From positions 1 to 18,135 of the forward strand of contig VGHV01000012.1 in assembly GCA_016868095.1 (NCBI GenBank): 18,135 nucleotides of DNA, in the 5' to 3' direction. Below, piece after piece: positions 8,626-16,686 of this stretch (within the stretch, counting starts at the first letter, position 1; each line of letters starts with the position of its first letter). Below the pieces are notes generated by a model. That model did not search any database and was not told the origin of the DNA. It saw only the letters and a list, made by a program, of their open reading frames with translations. Position numbers and translations under genes: made by a program. The DNA is from Betaproteobacteria bacterium. GTDB lineage: Bacteria; Pseudomonadota; Gammaproteobacteria; Burkholderiales; Burkholderiaceae_E.

Positions 8626-8651
8626 ATCCGGGATGTTCTGACATCCCGGAT
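8626..8651. promoter_or_regulatory. Perfect 11-bp inverted repeat overlapping the uvrD start
   Basis: ATCCGGGATGT (8626-8636), a TCTG loop (8637-8640) and ACATCCCGGAT (8641-8651) form a perfect 11-bp GC-rich stem beginning 16 bp after the iclR-family stop codon. The right arm ends in the AT of the apparent uvrD ATG (8650-8652). No T run follows on either strand, so it is a poor intrinsic terminator. Options are an RNA hairpin masking translation initiation of the helicase, a protein operator, or a transcript-stabilising or processing hairpin. Confidence 0.8.
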
Positions 8652-10998
8652 GTGCACTTTGACGACTGATCTTTTACGCGGACTCAACGAGCAACAACTC
8701 GCCGCTGTTACCCTTCCTGCGCAGCATGCGCTAATTCTCGCGGGCGCAGGAAGCGGTAAAACGCGCGTGCTCACGACCCGCATAGCCTGGCTTATCTCAA
8801 GTTCTCAGCTGAGCCCGCAAGGATTGCTCGCTGTCACCTTTACCAATAAAGCCGCGCGCGAAATGCTCACCAGGCTCAGTGCCATGGTGACCATCAACAC
8901 CAAGGCGATGTGGGTCGGCACCTTCCACGGGCTTTGCAACCGTATGTTGCGTGCCCATTATCGCGATGCCGGCCTACCAGCCAGTTTTCAGATTCTCGAC
9001 AGCCAAGATCAACTTGCGGCGATCAAGCGCATGCTCAAGGCTATGCAGGTTGATGAGGACAAGATTCCCCCACGCAATCTGATGCACTTCATCAACGCAT
9101 GTAAAGAAAATGGACAAAGGGCAGCGGCGGTTGAAGCCTTTGATGACTACAACCGTCGCTTTGTTGAGCTCTATGCCGCCTATGAGGGGCAGTGTCAGCG
9201 CGAGGGTGTGGTTGATTTTGCTGAACTTTTACTGCGTAGTTATGAGCTTTTGCAGCGCAACCAGTTATTGCGCGAGCACTATCAGTTGCGCTTTCGACAT
9301 ATTCTGGTTGATGAGTTTCAAGACACCAACAGTCTCCAATACCGCTGGCTGAAGTTGCTGGCCGGCGCCGGTAATGTGGTGTTTGCCGTGGGCGATGACG
9401 ATCAGAGCATTTATGGCTTTCGCGGTGCCGACGTTGGCAATATGATGGCCTTTGAGCGTGAATTCAGGGTGGAAAACCTGATCAAGCTCGAGCAAAACTA
9501 TCGTTCGGCGGGACATATTCTGGACTGTGCGAATGCCTTAATTGCCCATAATCACGCGCGTTTGGGCAAGGATTTATGGACCGACGCCGGCGAAGGCGAG
9601 GCGGTACGTGTCCAAGAGCTGGTTTCTGACGCAGGCGAGGCGCAATGGCTTGTCGAGCAAATCAAGGCCATTGTTCGCGACGGTGATCGTCGCTCCGATG
9701 TCGCTGTGCTTTATCGCTCCAATGCGCAGTCGAGGGTGATCGAACATGCGCTTTTTTCAGCCAACATCCCTTATCGGGTTTATGGCGGTTTGCGATTTTT
9801 TGAGCGCGCTGAAGTCAAGCATGCACTCGCTTATTTGCGATTAATTGAGCAAGACGATGACGATGGTGCGTTTTTGCGCGTGGTGAATTTTCCAACCCGT
9901 GGCATCGGTGCCCGATCGCTCGAGCAATTGCAAGATCTGGCAAGCCGGCAGTCCACTTCCTTAATGGGCGCCCTCGGTCGCGCTTCGTCCTCAGACCTCA
10001 GCAGCGCGGCCTTGTCGCGTTTGCGGCAGTTTCAACAACTTATCCATAGTCTTCGACAAAGCACAGCGATGATGCCGCTAGCTGATGCCGTCGAACTTGT
10101 GATCGAGCAAAGTGGTCTTGGGCAACACTACAGTCTAGAGAAAGAGGGGCAGGAACGATTAGAGAACTTGCAAGAATTGGTCAACGCGGCAGCAAGCTTT
10201 GTGATGGAACAAGGATTTCAGCCTGATACGCCCTTAAGTCTTATCGAGAGCGGTCGATCATCGATGGATGCCGAGTCTGCACGAGGACTGCTTGCTGGTC
10301 CTGCCACGCTCGACCTTGGCACGATGGCGCCAATCGCCGAAACCATGGGTCCTTTGGCGGCTTTTTTGTCGCATGCCTCGCTTGAGGCCGGTGAGCATCA
10401 GGCACTGGCTGGCGATGATGCGGTGCAAATGATGACGGTCCATGCGGCGAAAGGCCTTGAGTTTCAGCATGTATTTATCACCGGTTTGGAAGAGGGCTTA
10501 TTTCCCCACGAAAACGCCTTATCCGAAGCCCAAGGTCTTGAAGAAGAGCGGCGTCTGATGTACGTGGCGATCACAAGAGCGCGTGAGCGACTTTACTTGT
10601 CCTTCGCACAAACCCGCATGTTGCACGGCCAAACCCGTTATCACCTGCGCTCGCGTTTTCTCGAAGAACTCCCTGATCAGCACTTGAAGTGGCTTAGTCC
10701 GCGCACCCAACAGCGCTGGGGGCAGTCTGGAAGCGCCATGTTTGGCCCAACTCCGGGAACTTCAGCCTCCATGTCCTCATTGGGTGTCGAACAGGCATCG
10801 AAACATGAAGGCTTTGCAGCGGCCAAGTCCTCAGCCCCTGCGATGCGTATCGGGCAGAGCGTTCGCCATGATCGATTCGGAGACGGTGTGGTGGTGAGCC
10901 TCGAGGGCAGGGGTGCTGATGCAAGAGCGCAAATTAATTTTGGGCGACAGGGATTAAAGTGGCTTGCGCTTTCGGTGGCTAAATTGCAGCTACTTTGA
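8650..10998 (+). CDS. uvrD: UvrD/PcrA-type superfamily I 3'-5' DNA helicase
   Basis: An ATP-driven helicase for repair (nucleotide excision, mismatch repair) and for clearing proteins from DNA; 782 residues. Motifs: Q-motif LNEQQLAAV (12-20), Walker A AGAGSGKT (31-38), AVTFTNKAAREM (61-72), TFHGLCNRML (91-100), Walker B VDEFQDTN (220-227), GDDDQSIYGFRGAD (248-261), QNYRS (282-286), MTVHAAKGLEF near 595-605, and VAITRARERLYL near 638-649. The C-terminal ~45 residues (VRHDRFGDGVVVSLEG...) form the small basic tail domain typical of UvrD/PcrA, which contacts RNA polymerase. The linker before the VHAAKGLEF motif (about 540-580) is low in conserved features. The ATG at 8650 lies in a hairpin; an in-frame TTG at 8659 would give MTTDLLRGLN, closer to usual N-termini. 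Confidence 0.96.
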   Translation: MCTLTTDLLRGLNEQQLAAVTLPAQHALILAGAGSGKTRVLTTRIAWLISSSQLSPQGLLAVTFTNKAAREMLTRLSAMVTINTKAMWVGTFHGLCNRMLRAHYRDAGLPASFQILDSQDQLAAIKRMLKAMQVDEDKIPPRNLMHFINACKENGQRAAAVEAFDDYNRRFVELYAAYEGQCQREGVVDFAELLLRSYELLQRNQLLREHYQLRFRHILVDEFQDTNSLQYRWLKLLAGAGNVVFAVGDDDQSIYGFRGADVGNMMAFEREFRVENLIKLEQNYRSAGHILDCANALIAHNHARLGKDLWTDAGEGEAVRVQELVSDAGEAQWLVEQIKAIVRDGDRRSDVAVLYRSNAQSRVIEHALFSANIPYRVYGGLRFFERAEVKHALAYLRLIEQDDDDGAFLRVVNFPTRGIGARSLEQLQDLASRQSTSLMGALGRASSSDLSSAALSRLRQFQQLIHSLRQSTAMMPLADAVELVIEQSGLGQHYSLEKEGQERLENLQELVNAAASFVMEQGFQPDTPLSLIESGRSSMDAESARGLLAGPATLDLGTMAPIAETMGPLAAFLSHASLEAGEHQALAGDDAVQMMTVHAAKGLEFQHVFITGLEEGLFPHENALSEAQGLEEERRLMYVAITRARERLYLSFAQTRMLHGQTRYHLRSRFLEELPDQHLKWLSPRTQQRWGQSGSAMFGPTPGTSASMSSLGVEQASKHEGFAAAKSSAPAMRIGQSVRHDRFGDGVVVSLEGRGADARAQINFGRQGLKWLALSVAKLQLL

Positions 10999-11056
10999 AG
11001 CGGTTGGCGCGTTTGGTGGCCAGATGAGAGCTCTTTAGAAATAAGTGCTTGCTGTA

Positions 11057-11833
11057 CTAAGGTTCCGACGCGCTTACGCTGTCCCGATAGCTTGGCCAAT
11101 AAGAGGCGTATAGCGCCGTCATGAGAATCAGTGACAAAGGGGTGAGCACAATCGATAACAACACCGGTGTGTTGGGCGCCAGCCATTTGATGGCTTGAAG
11201 CACAAGCGAAGAGGCAAAGGCCATCGCAAACCAGCCCAGCATGAAAGCGACAAAGGCACCGCGGTTTTGCCAGACGGTAAAGAAACTGTAGAAGAGCGAT
11301 TGGGCGATCCCAAGACCGTGCCAGGCGGCGAAGATGGGTGCAAACCAAAGTGCCATTTGTGCAGGTAAATAAAGCGCAGCAAAAATCAGACTTGCCCAAA
11401 GCAATTGCTCATCGAGTGCTTGCAATTCAGCGCTATCCATACTTCCCGTTGCCACTCGGATTAAGCTCCCGTCATCGACGGTCGCTGCCGCTGCAAGCGC
11501 AAGCAATGTTGCCGCAGCATTGATGAATCCGAGTCCAATCAGCCGATTGCGAGCGACCGAGCCATAGCTTCGAAAGCCCGCAAACAGCGTTGAAAGCGGT
11601 GGTGGCTTGCCGCGATCTGCCATGCGCACGGCCTCCATCAATCCCACCGAGAGTACTTGCACCATGATGAGCGGGGCTGCTGGCCCAACGACCGGGATGA
11701 GCGTGAGCAGCATTAGGGCAAAAAGATAGGCGAGGGTTAGCATGCTCAGCGGGCCAAGACTTTGCCGCACCAAACGCAGTCCTTCAGCGATCCAGCGAAT
11801 GCCATGCTTGATGGGAACCCGGTTTACTTGCAC
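11057..11833 (-). CDS. BPSS1780-family integral membrane protein, function unknown
   Basis: A hydrophobic protein of 258 residues with about six predicted membrane segments (near 25-47, 50-70, 97-119, 144-172, 191-217, 222-245). The cytoplasm-like N-terminus, VPIKHGIRWIAEGLRLVRQ, and the following PVVGPAAPLIMV region resemble the BPSS1780 family found in betaproteobacteria. No catalytic motif is visible and I assign no activity. It starts with GTG at 11833; an ATG two bases upstream is out of frame and hits a stop after three codons. The Shine-Dalgarno sequence AAGGA overlaps the thrB stop (TAAGGA), so the two genes are translated together. It converges on uvrD with a 58-bp gap in which I see no clear terminator. 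Confidence 0.8.
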   Translation of the reverse strand: MQVNRVPIKHGIRWIAEGLRLVRQSLGPLSMLTLAYLFALMLLTLIPVVGPAAPLIMVQVLSVGLMEAVRMADRGKPPPLSTLFAGFRSYGSVARNRLIGLGFINAAATLLALAAAATVDDGSLIRVATGSMDSAELQALDEQLLWASLIFAALYLPAQMALWFAPIFAAWHGLGIAQSLFYSFFTVWQNRGAFVAFMLGWFAMAFASSLVLQAIKWLAPNTPVLLSIVLTPLSLILMTALYASYWPSYRDSVSASEP

Positions 11834-11841
11834 ATCGTTCC

Positions 11842-12852
11842 TTAGATTTTCGGGGGCATGTCAAGGGATGCTTGATTAACGCGCATCATGCTTTCATGCA
11901 AGCTTGCTTGCTGATAATCGCCGCGCCTTGCGACTAAAACCCGTTCAAACTGGCTTGGATCCTTGGGTGTGAGTAGGGTGGCTTCACGCGGCAGGTGAAG
12001 ATCAAATAATCGCGACACCCAAAACCTGAAGGCTGCTGCTCGAAGTGCAAGCGGCCAGCCCTCAAGCTCGGCCTGTTGCGGGGCTCTGGTTTTGCAATAA
12101 GCATCCAGGAGCGCATGCAAACGAACCATGTCCCAGGCGCCGCTCGCGGCATCGGTGCACCAGTCATTACAAGTGACTGCAAGGTCAAAGATCCAAGTAT
12201 CGTCGCCTGCGAAGTAAAAATCGATCATGCCGCCAAGTCGCTCGCCGTCAAAAAGCACATTGTCGCGAAAGAGGTCGGCGTGGACGGCTGAACTTGGTAA
12301 TGCCTCAAAGGCCTTTGAGGCCTGAAAATGCTGCTGGGCCTTTAGTTCGGATTGAAGCAGGTCCCATTGTTGGGGACTGACAAAAGCCTCAAGCAGGGGT
12401 ACGACCTGCTCCCACCAGGACAGGCCGCGCAAATTGGCTTGACGATTAGGGTAGCTTCTTGCGGCAAGATGCATGCGTGCGAGCTGATGGCCAACCGCTG
12501 TGCAATGCGCCGCTTGCGGCTGCATATTGGCGCGCCCTGGCAGACAGCTGACAAGGGCGGCAGGCTTTCCGGCCAGGCTGCCAAGTCGACGGCCCAAGCG
12601 ATTCGGAATCGGTTTGGGGCAGGCAACGCCATGCGCTGCCAGATGCGACATCAGATCAATATAGTAAGGCAGTTGATCAGCACTAAGCCGCTCAAACAAG
12701 GTCAAAACAAAGCGACCCGCTGTGGTGTCAACAAAAAAATTGCTGTTTTCAATACCCGAGGCAATGCCCTCGAAACTTAGCAACTGGCCAAGATCAAAGT
12801 CGCCAAGCCAAATCGTAAGTTGCTGCTGTCCAATCGGTGTGAAAACGGCCAT
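11842..12852 (-). CDS. thrB: Homoserine kinase (APH-fold type)
   Basis: Phosphorylates homoserine to O-phosphohomoserine on the path to threonine. It belongs to the aminoglycoside-phosphotransferase-like homoserine kinases of proteobacteria, not the GHMP type of E. coli. From the ATG at 12852 it has 336 residues: MAVFTP start, nucleotide-loop region GIASGIENSNFFV (about 29-41), catalytic loop AVHADLFRDNVLF (189-201) and the metal-binding IDFYFAGDD (210-218), which corresponds to the DFG-like motif. The frame is open to a TTG at 12858, giving only two more residues; ATG is preferred. It is divergent from polA across about 69 bp, and its stop overlaps the Shine-Dalgarno site of the next gene. 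Confidence 0.93.
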   Translation of the reverse strand: MAVFTPIGQQQLTIWLGDFDLGQLLSFEGIASGIENSNFFVDTTAGRFVLTLFERLSADQLPYYIDLMSHLAAHGVACPKPIPNRLGRRLGSLAGKPAALVSCLPGRANMQPQAAHCTAVGHQLARMHLAARSYPNRQANLRGLSWWEQVVPLLEAFVSPQQWDLLQSELKAQQHFQASKAFEALPSSAVHADLFRDNVLFDGERLGGMIDFYFAGDDTWIFDLAVTCNDWCTDAASGAWDMVRLHALLDAYCKTRAPQQAELEGWPLALRAAAFRFWVSRLFDLHLPREATLLTPKDPSQFERVLVARRGDYQQASLHESMMRVNQASLDMPPKI

Positions 12853-12886
12853 GAGCAATTATCCCGCAATTGGGGATACCTGAAGC

Positions 12887-12915
12887 TTACAGCGATGGTT
12901 TGGAGCTGAGATAAT
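12887..12915 (+). promoter_or_regulatory. Candidate sigma-70 promoter for polA
   Basis: TTACAG (12887-12892) and GATAAT (12910-12915, five of six to consensus) are separated by 17 bp in the thrB/polA divergent gap. The expected transcription start falls at about 12922, which is the first polA ATG. The mRNA would then be leaderless from 12922, or translation could use the in-frame ATG at 12958. Confidence 0.45.
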
Positions 12916-12921
12916 GATCCA

Positions 12922-15741
12922 ATGATGACTGATAAACACAGTGCCACCGATGTCCCGATGCTGCTTCTGGTGGACGGATCAAGCTATCTTTACCGCGCCT
13001 TTCACGCTCTGCCCGACATGCGTAGCCCGCAGGCCGAACCAACAGGTGCGATTTATGGCATGGTCGCAATGCTTCGCAAGTTGCGGTCCGACCTCGCTCT
13101 TCATGGAGGCGCGCGCTATGGCGCCGTGGTCTTTGATGCGCCTGGAAAGACTTTTCGCGATGACATCTTTCCAGCCTATAAGGCAAATCGATCCGCCATG
13201 CCGCCCGATTTGGCCTTGCAAATCCCCAGGATTCACGAGCTTGTTCGGGCGCTCGGTTGGCCCTTGATCATGGTCGAAGGCATCGAGGCCGACGATGTGA
13301 TTGGCACACTCACCCTCCAGGCAAAAGAACATGGCTGGAGCAGTCTGGTTTCAACGGGTGATAAAGATCTTGCCCAACTCGTCGATGGCCAAACCAGGCT
13401 CGTCAACACCATGACGCGCGAGGGTGGACGCCCTGAGTTACTTGATGAGGCTGCTGCGTTTGCCAAGTTTGGCGTACGTCCGAATCAAATCATCGACTTT
13501 TTGAGTCTGGTCGGTGATGCCGTCGATAACGTGCCCGGGGTCGACAAAGTCGGTCCAAAGACCGCTGCCAAGTGGCTTGCTCAATATGGCAATCTCGATC
13601 AGTTGATGGCGCAAGCCGCCGAAGTGGGCGGAGCAGTGGGCGAAAATTTGCGCAAAGCACTCGACTGGCTACCAACCGCTCGTGATCTGGTCACGGTTAG
13701 GCGTGCTTGCGATCTCCCCTCATGGTGTCGACCAGGCGAGGGCCTTTCGCTCGCCCAAGAGCAGGCCGAGGCTTTGCGGGCACTGTTTAAGACTTGCGGA
13801 TTTAGAACCTGGCTGCGCGAGCTCGAATCGATCGCGGGCGATACGCAGGCTTCAACGCTAGGGGTCAGCACCGGCTCAGTGCCATCATCGTCCGATGTCA
13901 CAGAAGTTTCCGCGAGTGCAGCTTTGCCTTTTGATCAAAGCAAGTACGAAACGGTACAAAGTATCGAAGCGCTTGATCGCTGGCTCGCTGCGCTAATGGC
14001 CAGTGAGGAAGCGGCGGTCGACACCGAGACCAGTGACCTTGACCCCATGCGGGCAGTCATTGTGGGCATTTCGCTTGCGATTGCCCCTAATGAGGCTTGC
14101 TACATACCGCTTGCTCATGAAGGTCTTGAGCCATCTGGTCAGCTTGATCGCGACCTTGTCCTTGAGCGTTTGCGCAGCTGGCTTTGCTCGCCCAGTCACA
14201 AGAAACTGGGCCAGCACATCAAATACGACATGCATGTTTTTGAGAACCACGGCATCAAGCTTGCGGGAGTTGCTGAGGATTCTTTGCTTGCTTCTTATGT
14301 TCTTGAGGCACACCGCAGTCATGATATGGATTCACTGGCTGAGCGCCATTTGCAGCATCGAACGATTAGTTATGACGATGTGACGGGAAAGGGCGCATCG
14401 AGACTGCCCTTTGCCCAGGTGCCTATTGATCGCGCAAGCGTTTATGCAGCCGAAGATGCTGATGTGACCTATCGACTCTGTCAGCATTTTCGTCCGAGTC
14501 TGGCTAAGGAACCCGCGCTTGACTCGATTTATCGTCACATCGAAGTGCCGGTGATGCAGGTCTTGCAAAGGATCGAGCGCCAGGGTGTCATGGTTGACCC
14601 AGACAAACTCAGCCGACAAAGCGCGGCTTTGCAAGTGACGATGGGCGAGCTGGAGGAGCAGGCTCATCAGGCTGCGCAACGAAGTTTTAATTTGGGTTCG
14701 CCCAAACAACTAGGTGAGTTATTGTTCCAAGAGTTAAAACTTCCGGTGCTCAAAAAGACTGCCTCAGGCGCGCCTTCAACCGATGAGGAGGTTTTGGCAA
14801 AGCTTGCAGAGGACTATCCACTGCCGAGGATTGTTTTGCAATGGCGCGGTCTAGCCAAGCTTAAGTCAACCTATACCGATAAGCTCCCAAAAATGATTCA
14901 TCCTGTCACAGGCAGGGTGCACACAAGCTATAACCAGGCGGTTGCTGTAACGGGGCGTTTGGCATCGACCGATCCTAATTTACAAAACATTCCAATCCGT
15001 ACCGCCGAAGGTCGGCGAATCCGTGAAGCATTTATTGCGCCTTCAGGATTTCGGATTTTGTCTGCTGACTATTCACAGATCGAGCTGCGGATCATGGCGC
15101 ATATTTCTGCAGACCCTGGATTGCTTTCTGCCTTTGCCCGTGGCGAGGATGTACATCGAGCAACAGCTGCGGAGGTGTTTGCCGTGCCCGTTTCCGAGGT
15201 AACGAGCGAACAGAGACGTTATGCCAAAGTAATTAATTTTGGATTGATATACGGAATGAGTGCTTTTGGCTTGGCGTCAAACCTGGGGATTGATCGTCAG
15301 CAGGCAAAGCATTATATCGATCGATATTTTGCAAGATACCCTGGTGTGCTCCAGTATATGGAACGAACTCGCCAAGAGGCAAGAGAAATGGGCTACGTAC
15401 AAACCGTGTTTGGTCGTCGACTGTGGCTTGCCGAAATTCAATCGCCTAATGGGCCACGCCGCCAGGCTGCCGAACGCGCAGCCATCAATGCACCGATGCA
15501 AGGAACCGCTGCCGATCTGATCAAAATGGCGATGATAAGCGTCGATGCCCAACTGCAACAAAAAGCGATGCGATCGCAGATGATTATGCAGGTCCACGAT
15601 GAATTGGTTTTTGAAGTGGCCGATGATGAAATCGAAGCCTTGACCAAGTTGGTGCGTGATGCCATGTTGAACGTTGCCCAATTGGCTGTGCCACTTGAGG
15701 TTGACATTGGCGTGGGTGAAAACTGGGATGAAGCCCACTAG
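12922..15741 (+). CDS. polA: DNA polymerase I
   Basis: Fills gaps and removes RNA primers during replication and repair; 939 residues, full length. The 5'-3' exonuclease domain (about 13-300) has LLLVDGSSYLYRAFHALP, FDAPGKTFRDD, EADDVIGTL, STGDKDLAQLV and GDAVDNVPGVDKVGPKTA. A linker rich in Ser, Thr and Val (about 305-338) follows. The 3'-5' proofreading domain keeps all three exonuclease motifs: DTET (367-370), GQHIKYDMH and YAAEDADV. The polymerase domain has TGRLASTDPNLQNIP, DYSQIELRIMAHIS with its catalytic Asp near 716, the KVINFGLIYGMS finger helix and QVHDELVFEV near 890. Start is uncertain: ATG 12922 or 12925 have no Shine-Dalgarno site at normal distance, and ATG 12958 (MLLLVDG) would also give a complete domain. 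Confidence 0.98.
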   Translation: MMTDKHSATDVPMLLLVDGSSYLYRAFHALPDMRSPQAEPTGAIYGMVAMLRKLRSDLALHGGARYGAVVFDAPGKTFRDDIFPAYKANRSAMPPDLALQIPRIHELVRALGWPLIMVEGIEADDVIGTLTLQAKEHGWSSLVSTGDKDLAQLVDGQTRLVNTMTREGGRPELLDEAAAFAKFGVRPNQIIDFLSLVGDAVDNVPGVDKVGPKTAAKWLAQYGNLDQLMAQAAEVGGAVGENLRKALDWLPTARDLVTVRRACDLPSWCRPGEGLSLAQEQAEALRALFKTCGFRTWLRELESIAGDTQASTLGVSTGSVPSSSDVTEVSASAALPFDQSKYETVQSIEALDRWLAALMASEEAAVDTETSDLDPMRAVIVGISLAIAPNEACYIPLAHEGLEPSGQLDRDLVLERLRSWLCSPSHKKLGQHIKYDMHVFENHGIKLAGVAEDSLLASYVLEAHRSHDMDSLAERHLQHRTISYDDVTGKGASRLPFAQVPIDRASVYAAEDADVTYRLCQHFRPSLAKEPALDSIYRHIEVPVMQVLQRIERQGVMVDPDKLSRQSAALQVTMGELEEQAHQAAQRSFNLGSPKQLGELLFQELKLPVLKKTASGAPSTDEEVLAKLAEDYPLPRIVLQWRGLAKLKSTYTDKLPKMIHPVTGRVHTSYNQAVAVTGRLASTDPNLQNIPIRTAEGRRIREAFIAPSGFRILSADYSQIELRIMAHISADPGLLSAFARGEDVHRATAAEVFAVPVSEVTSEQRRYAKVINFGLIYGMSAFGLASNLGIDRQQAKHYIDRYFARYPGVLQYMERTRQEAREMGYVQTVFGRRLWLAEIQSPNGPRRQAAERAAINAPMQGTAADLIKMAMISVDAQLQQKAMRSQMIMQVHDELVFEVADDEIEALTKLVRDAMLNVAQLAVPLEVDIGVGENWDEAH

Positions 15742-15785
15742 TTTAAGCACAGTTTTAATAGCTATAAAACCATTGAGCCTTAATT

Positions 15786-15789
15786 GGAG
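15786..15789 (+). promoter_or_regulatory. Ribosome binding site of the dienelactone-hydrolase-family gene
   Basis: GGAG eight bases before the ATG at 15798 fixes that start. In the 56-bp gap after polA there is also a near-palindrome around ATAGCTAT flanked by GTTTT and AAAAC (about 15752-15770). Its TATAAA could serve as a -10 box, but I find no good -35, so no promoter is called. Confidence 0.6.
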
Positions 15790-15797
15790 CAAATCGA

Positions 15798-16658
15798 ATG
15801 AATGAATCGGCAAGAAGAGATTTTGTCCGCTCAGTGATCGGCGGTAGTGTGATTGCAAGCAGTTATGCTGCTGCGGTGATGCCCGCGGGCGAGCTCTTGG
15901 CGCAGATCCAAAAAACAGACAGTCAAGGGCTGAAAGCTGGATCGGTCATGATCCCAGCCTCAGCTGGTTTTCAAATGCCAGCCTATGTTGCGATGCCGGC
16001 ATCATCAAAGCCTAAGGCCCTCTTGCTCGTTGTACATGAGGTCTGGGGCGTTCATGAATATATTCAAGATGTGTGCCGTCGTTTCGCAAAGCAGGGCTAT
16101 CTGGCGATTGCCCCAGAACTTTTTGTCCGGCATGGTGATGTCAAGGGACTCAAGTCGCCTGCCGAGATTTTTGAGAAGGTCGTCAACAAGGTTGCTGATG
16201 AGCAGGTCTTTGCCGATTTGGATTCGGCCGCCTTATGGGCCCAGACACAAGGATTCGACGGCTTAAAACTCGGCATCACCGGATTTTGTTGGGGGGGCCG
16301 TATCGTTTGGTTATACAGTGCCTATCAAAGCAAGCTCAAGGCTGGCGTCGCCTGGTACGGAAGGCTCACCTCGGGTACCAATGCGATCACACCACGTCAT
16401 CCTCTCGATGTGGCCGATAAGCTGCAAGCGCCTGTGCTTGGCCTATACGGTGGGAAAGACGAGGGGATTCCTTTGTCGCAGGTCGATGAAATGAAAACCC
16501 GCTTGTCTTTCGGAGCGCAAGCCTCCCAGCAATCGGATATCGTCGTTTATCCCGAGGCGCCGCACGCATTCCATGCCGATTATCGGCCTAGTTACCGTGC
16601 CGATGCTGCAACAGATGGCTGGTCGCGTTGCCTGGCATGGTTCGGCAAGCAGCTATAA
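15798..16658 (+). CDS. Dienelactone-hydrolase-family alpha/beta hydrolase with Tat signal
   Basis: An esterase-like protein of 286 residues. The N-terminus ARRDFV (5-10) followed by a weakly hydrophobic, Ala-rich stretch to about residue 30 looks like a twin-arginine signal, so the enzyme is probably exported folded to the periplasm. The body is the DLH fold: HEVWGVHEY (80-88) with the family glutamate at 81, nucleophile elbow GFCWGGR with Cys164, GGKDEG with Asp221 and APHAFHADY with His256. The Cys-Asp-His triad is complete. True dienelactone hydrolases act in chloroaromatic breakdown; no aromatic pathway gene is present here, so the natural substrate is unknown. Exported YghX-type homologues are widespread and their role is unclear. 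Confidence 0.9.
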   Translation: MNESARRDFVRSVIGGSVIASSYAAAVMPAGELLAQIQKTDSQGLKAGSVMIPASAGFQMPAYVAMPASSKPKALLLVVHEVWGVHEYIQDVCRRFAKQGYLAIAPELFVRHGDVKGLKSPAEIFEKVVNKVADEQVFADLDSAALWAQTQGFDGLKLGITGFCWGGRIVWLYSAYQSKLKAGVAWYGRLTSGTNAITPRHPLDVADKLQAPVLGLYGGKDEGIPLSQVDEMKTRLSFGAQASQQSDIVVYPEAPHAFHADYRPSYRADAATDGWSRCLAWFGKQL

Positions 16659-16686
16659 AACTAAATTTATATCTAGTGATACGTTC

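Noticed and set aside
10999..11056. Terminator between convergent uvrD and the BPSS1780-type gene
   Set aside because: No stem longer than a few bases with a following T run is visible, so none is called.
10677..11399. Minus-strand 240-codon frame across the uvrD/BPSS1780 junction
   Set aside because: It overlaps both the UvrD C-terminal tail and the BPSS1780-type gene in other frames, and its composition is not protein-like.
12352..12780. Plus-strand 142-codon frame antisense to homoserine kinase
   Set aside because: The minus-strand frame has full kinase motifs; the antisense translation is compositionally odd with no domain, so it is a shadow.
15277..15858. Minus-strand 193-codon frame across the end of polA
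   Set aside because: It is antisense to the most conserved part of the polymerase domain and has no domain of its own.
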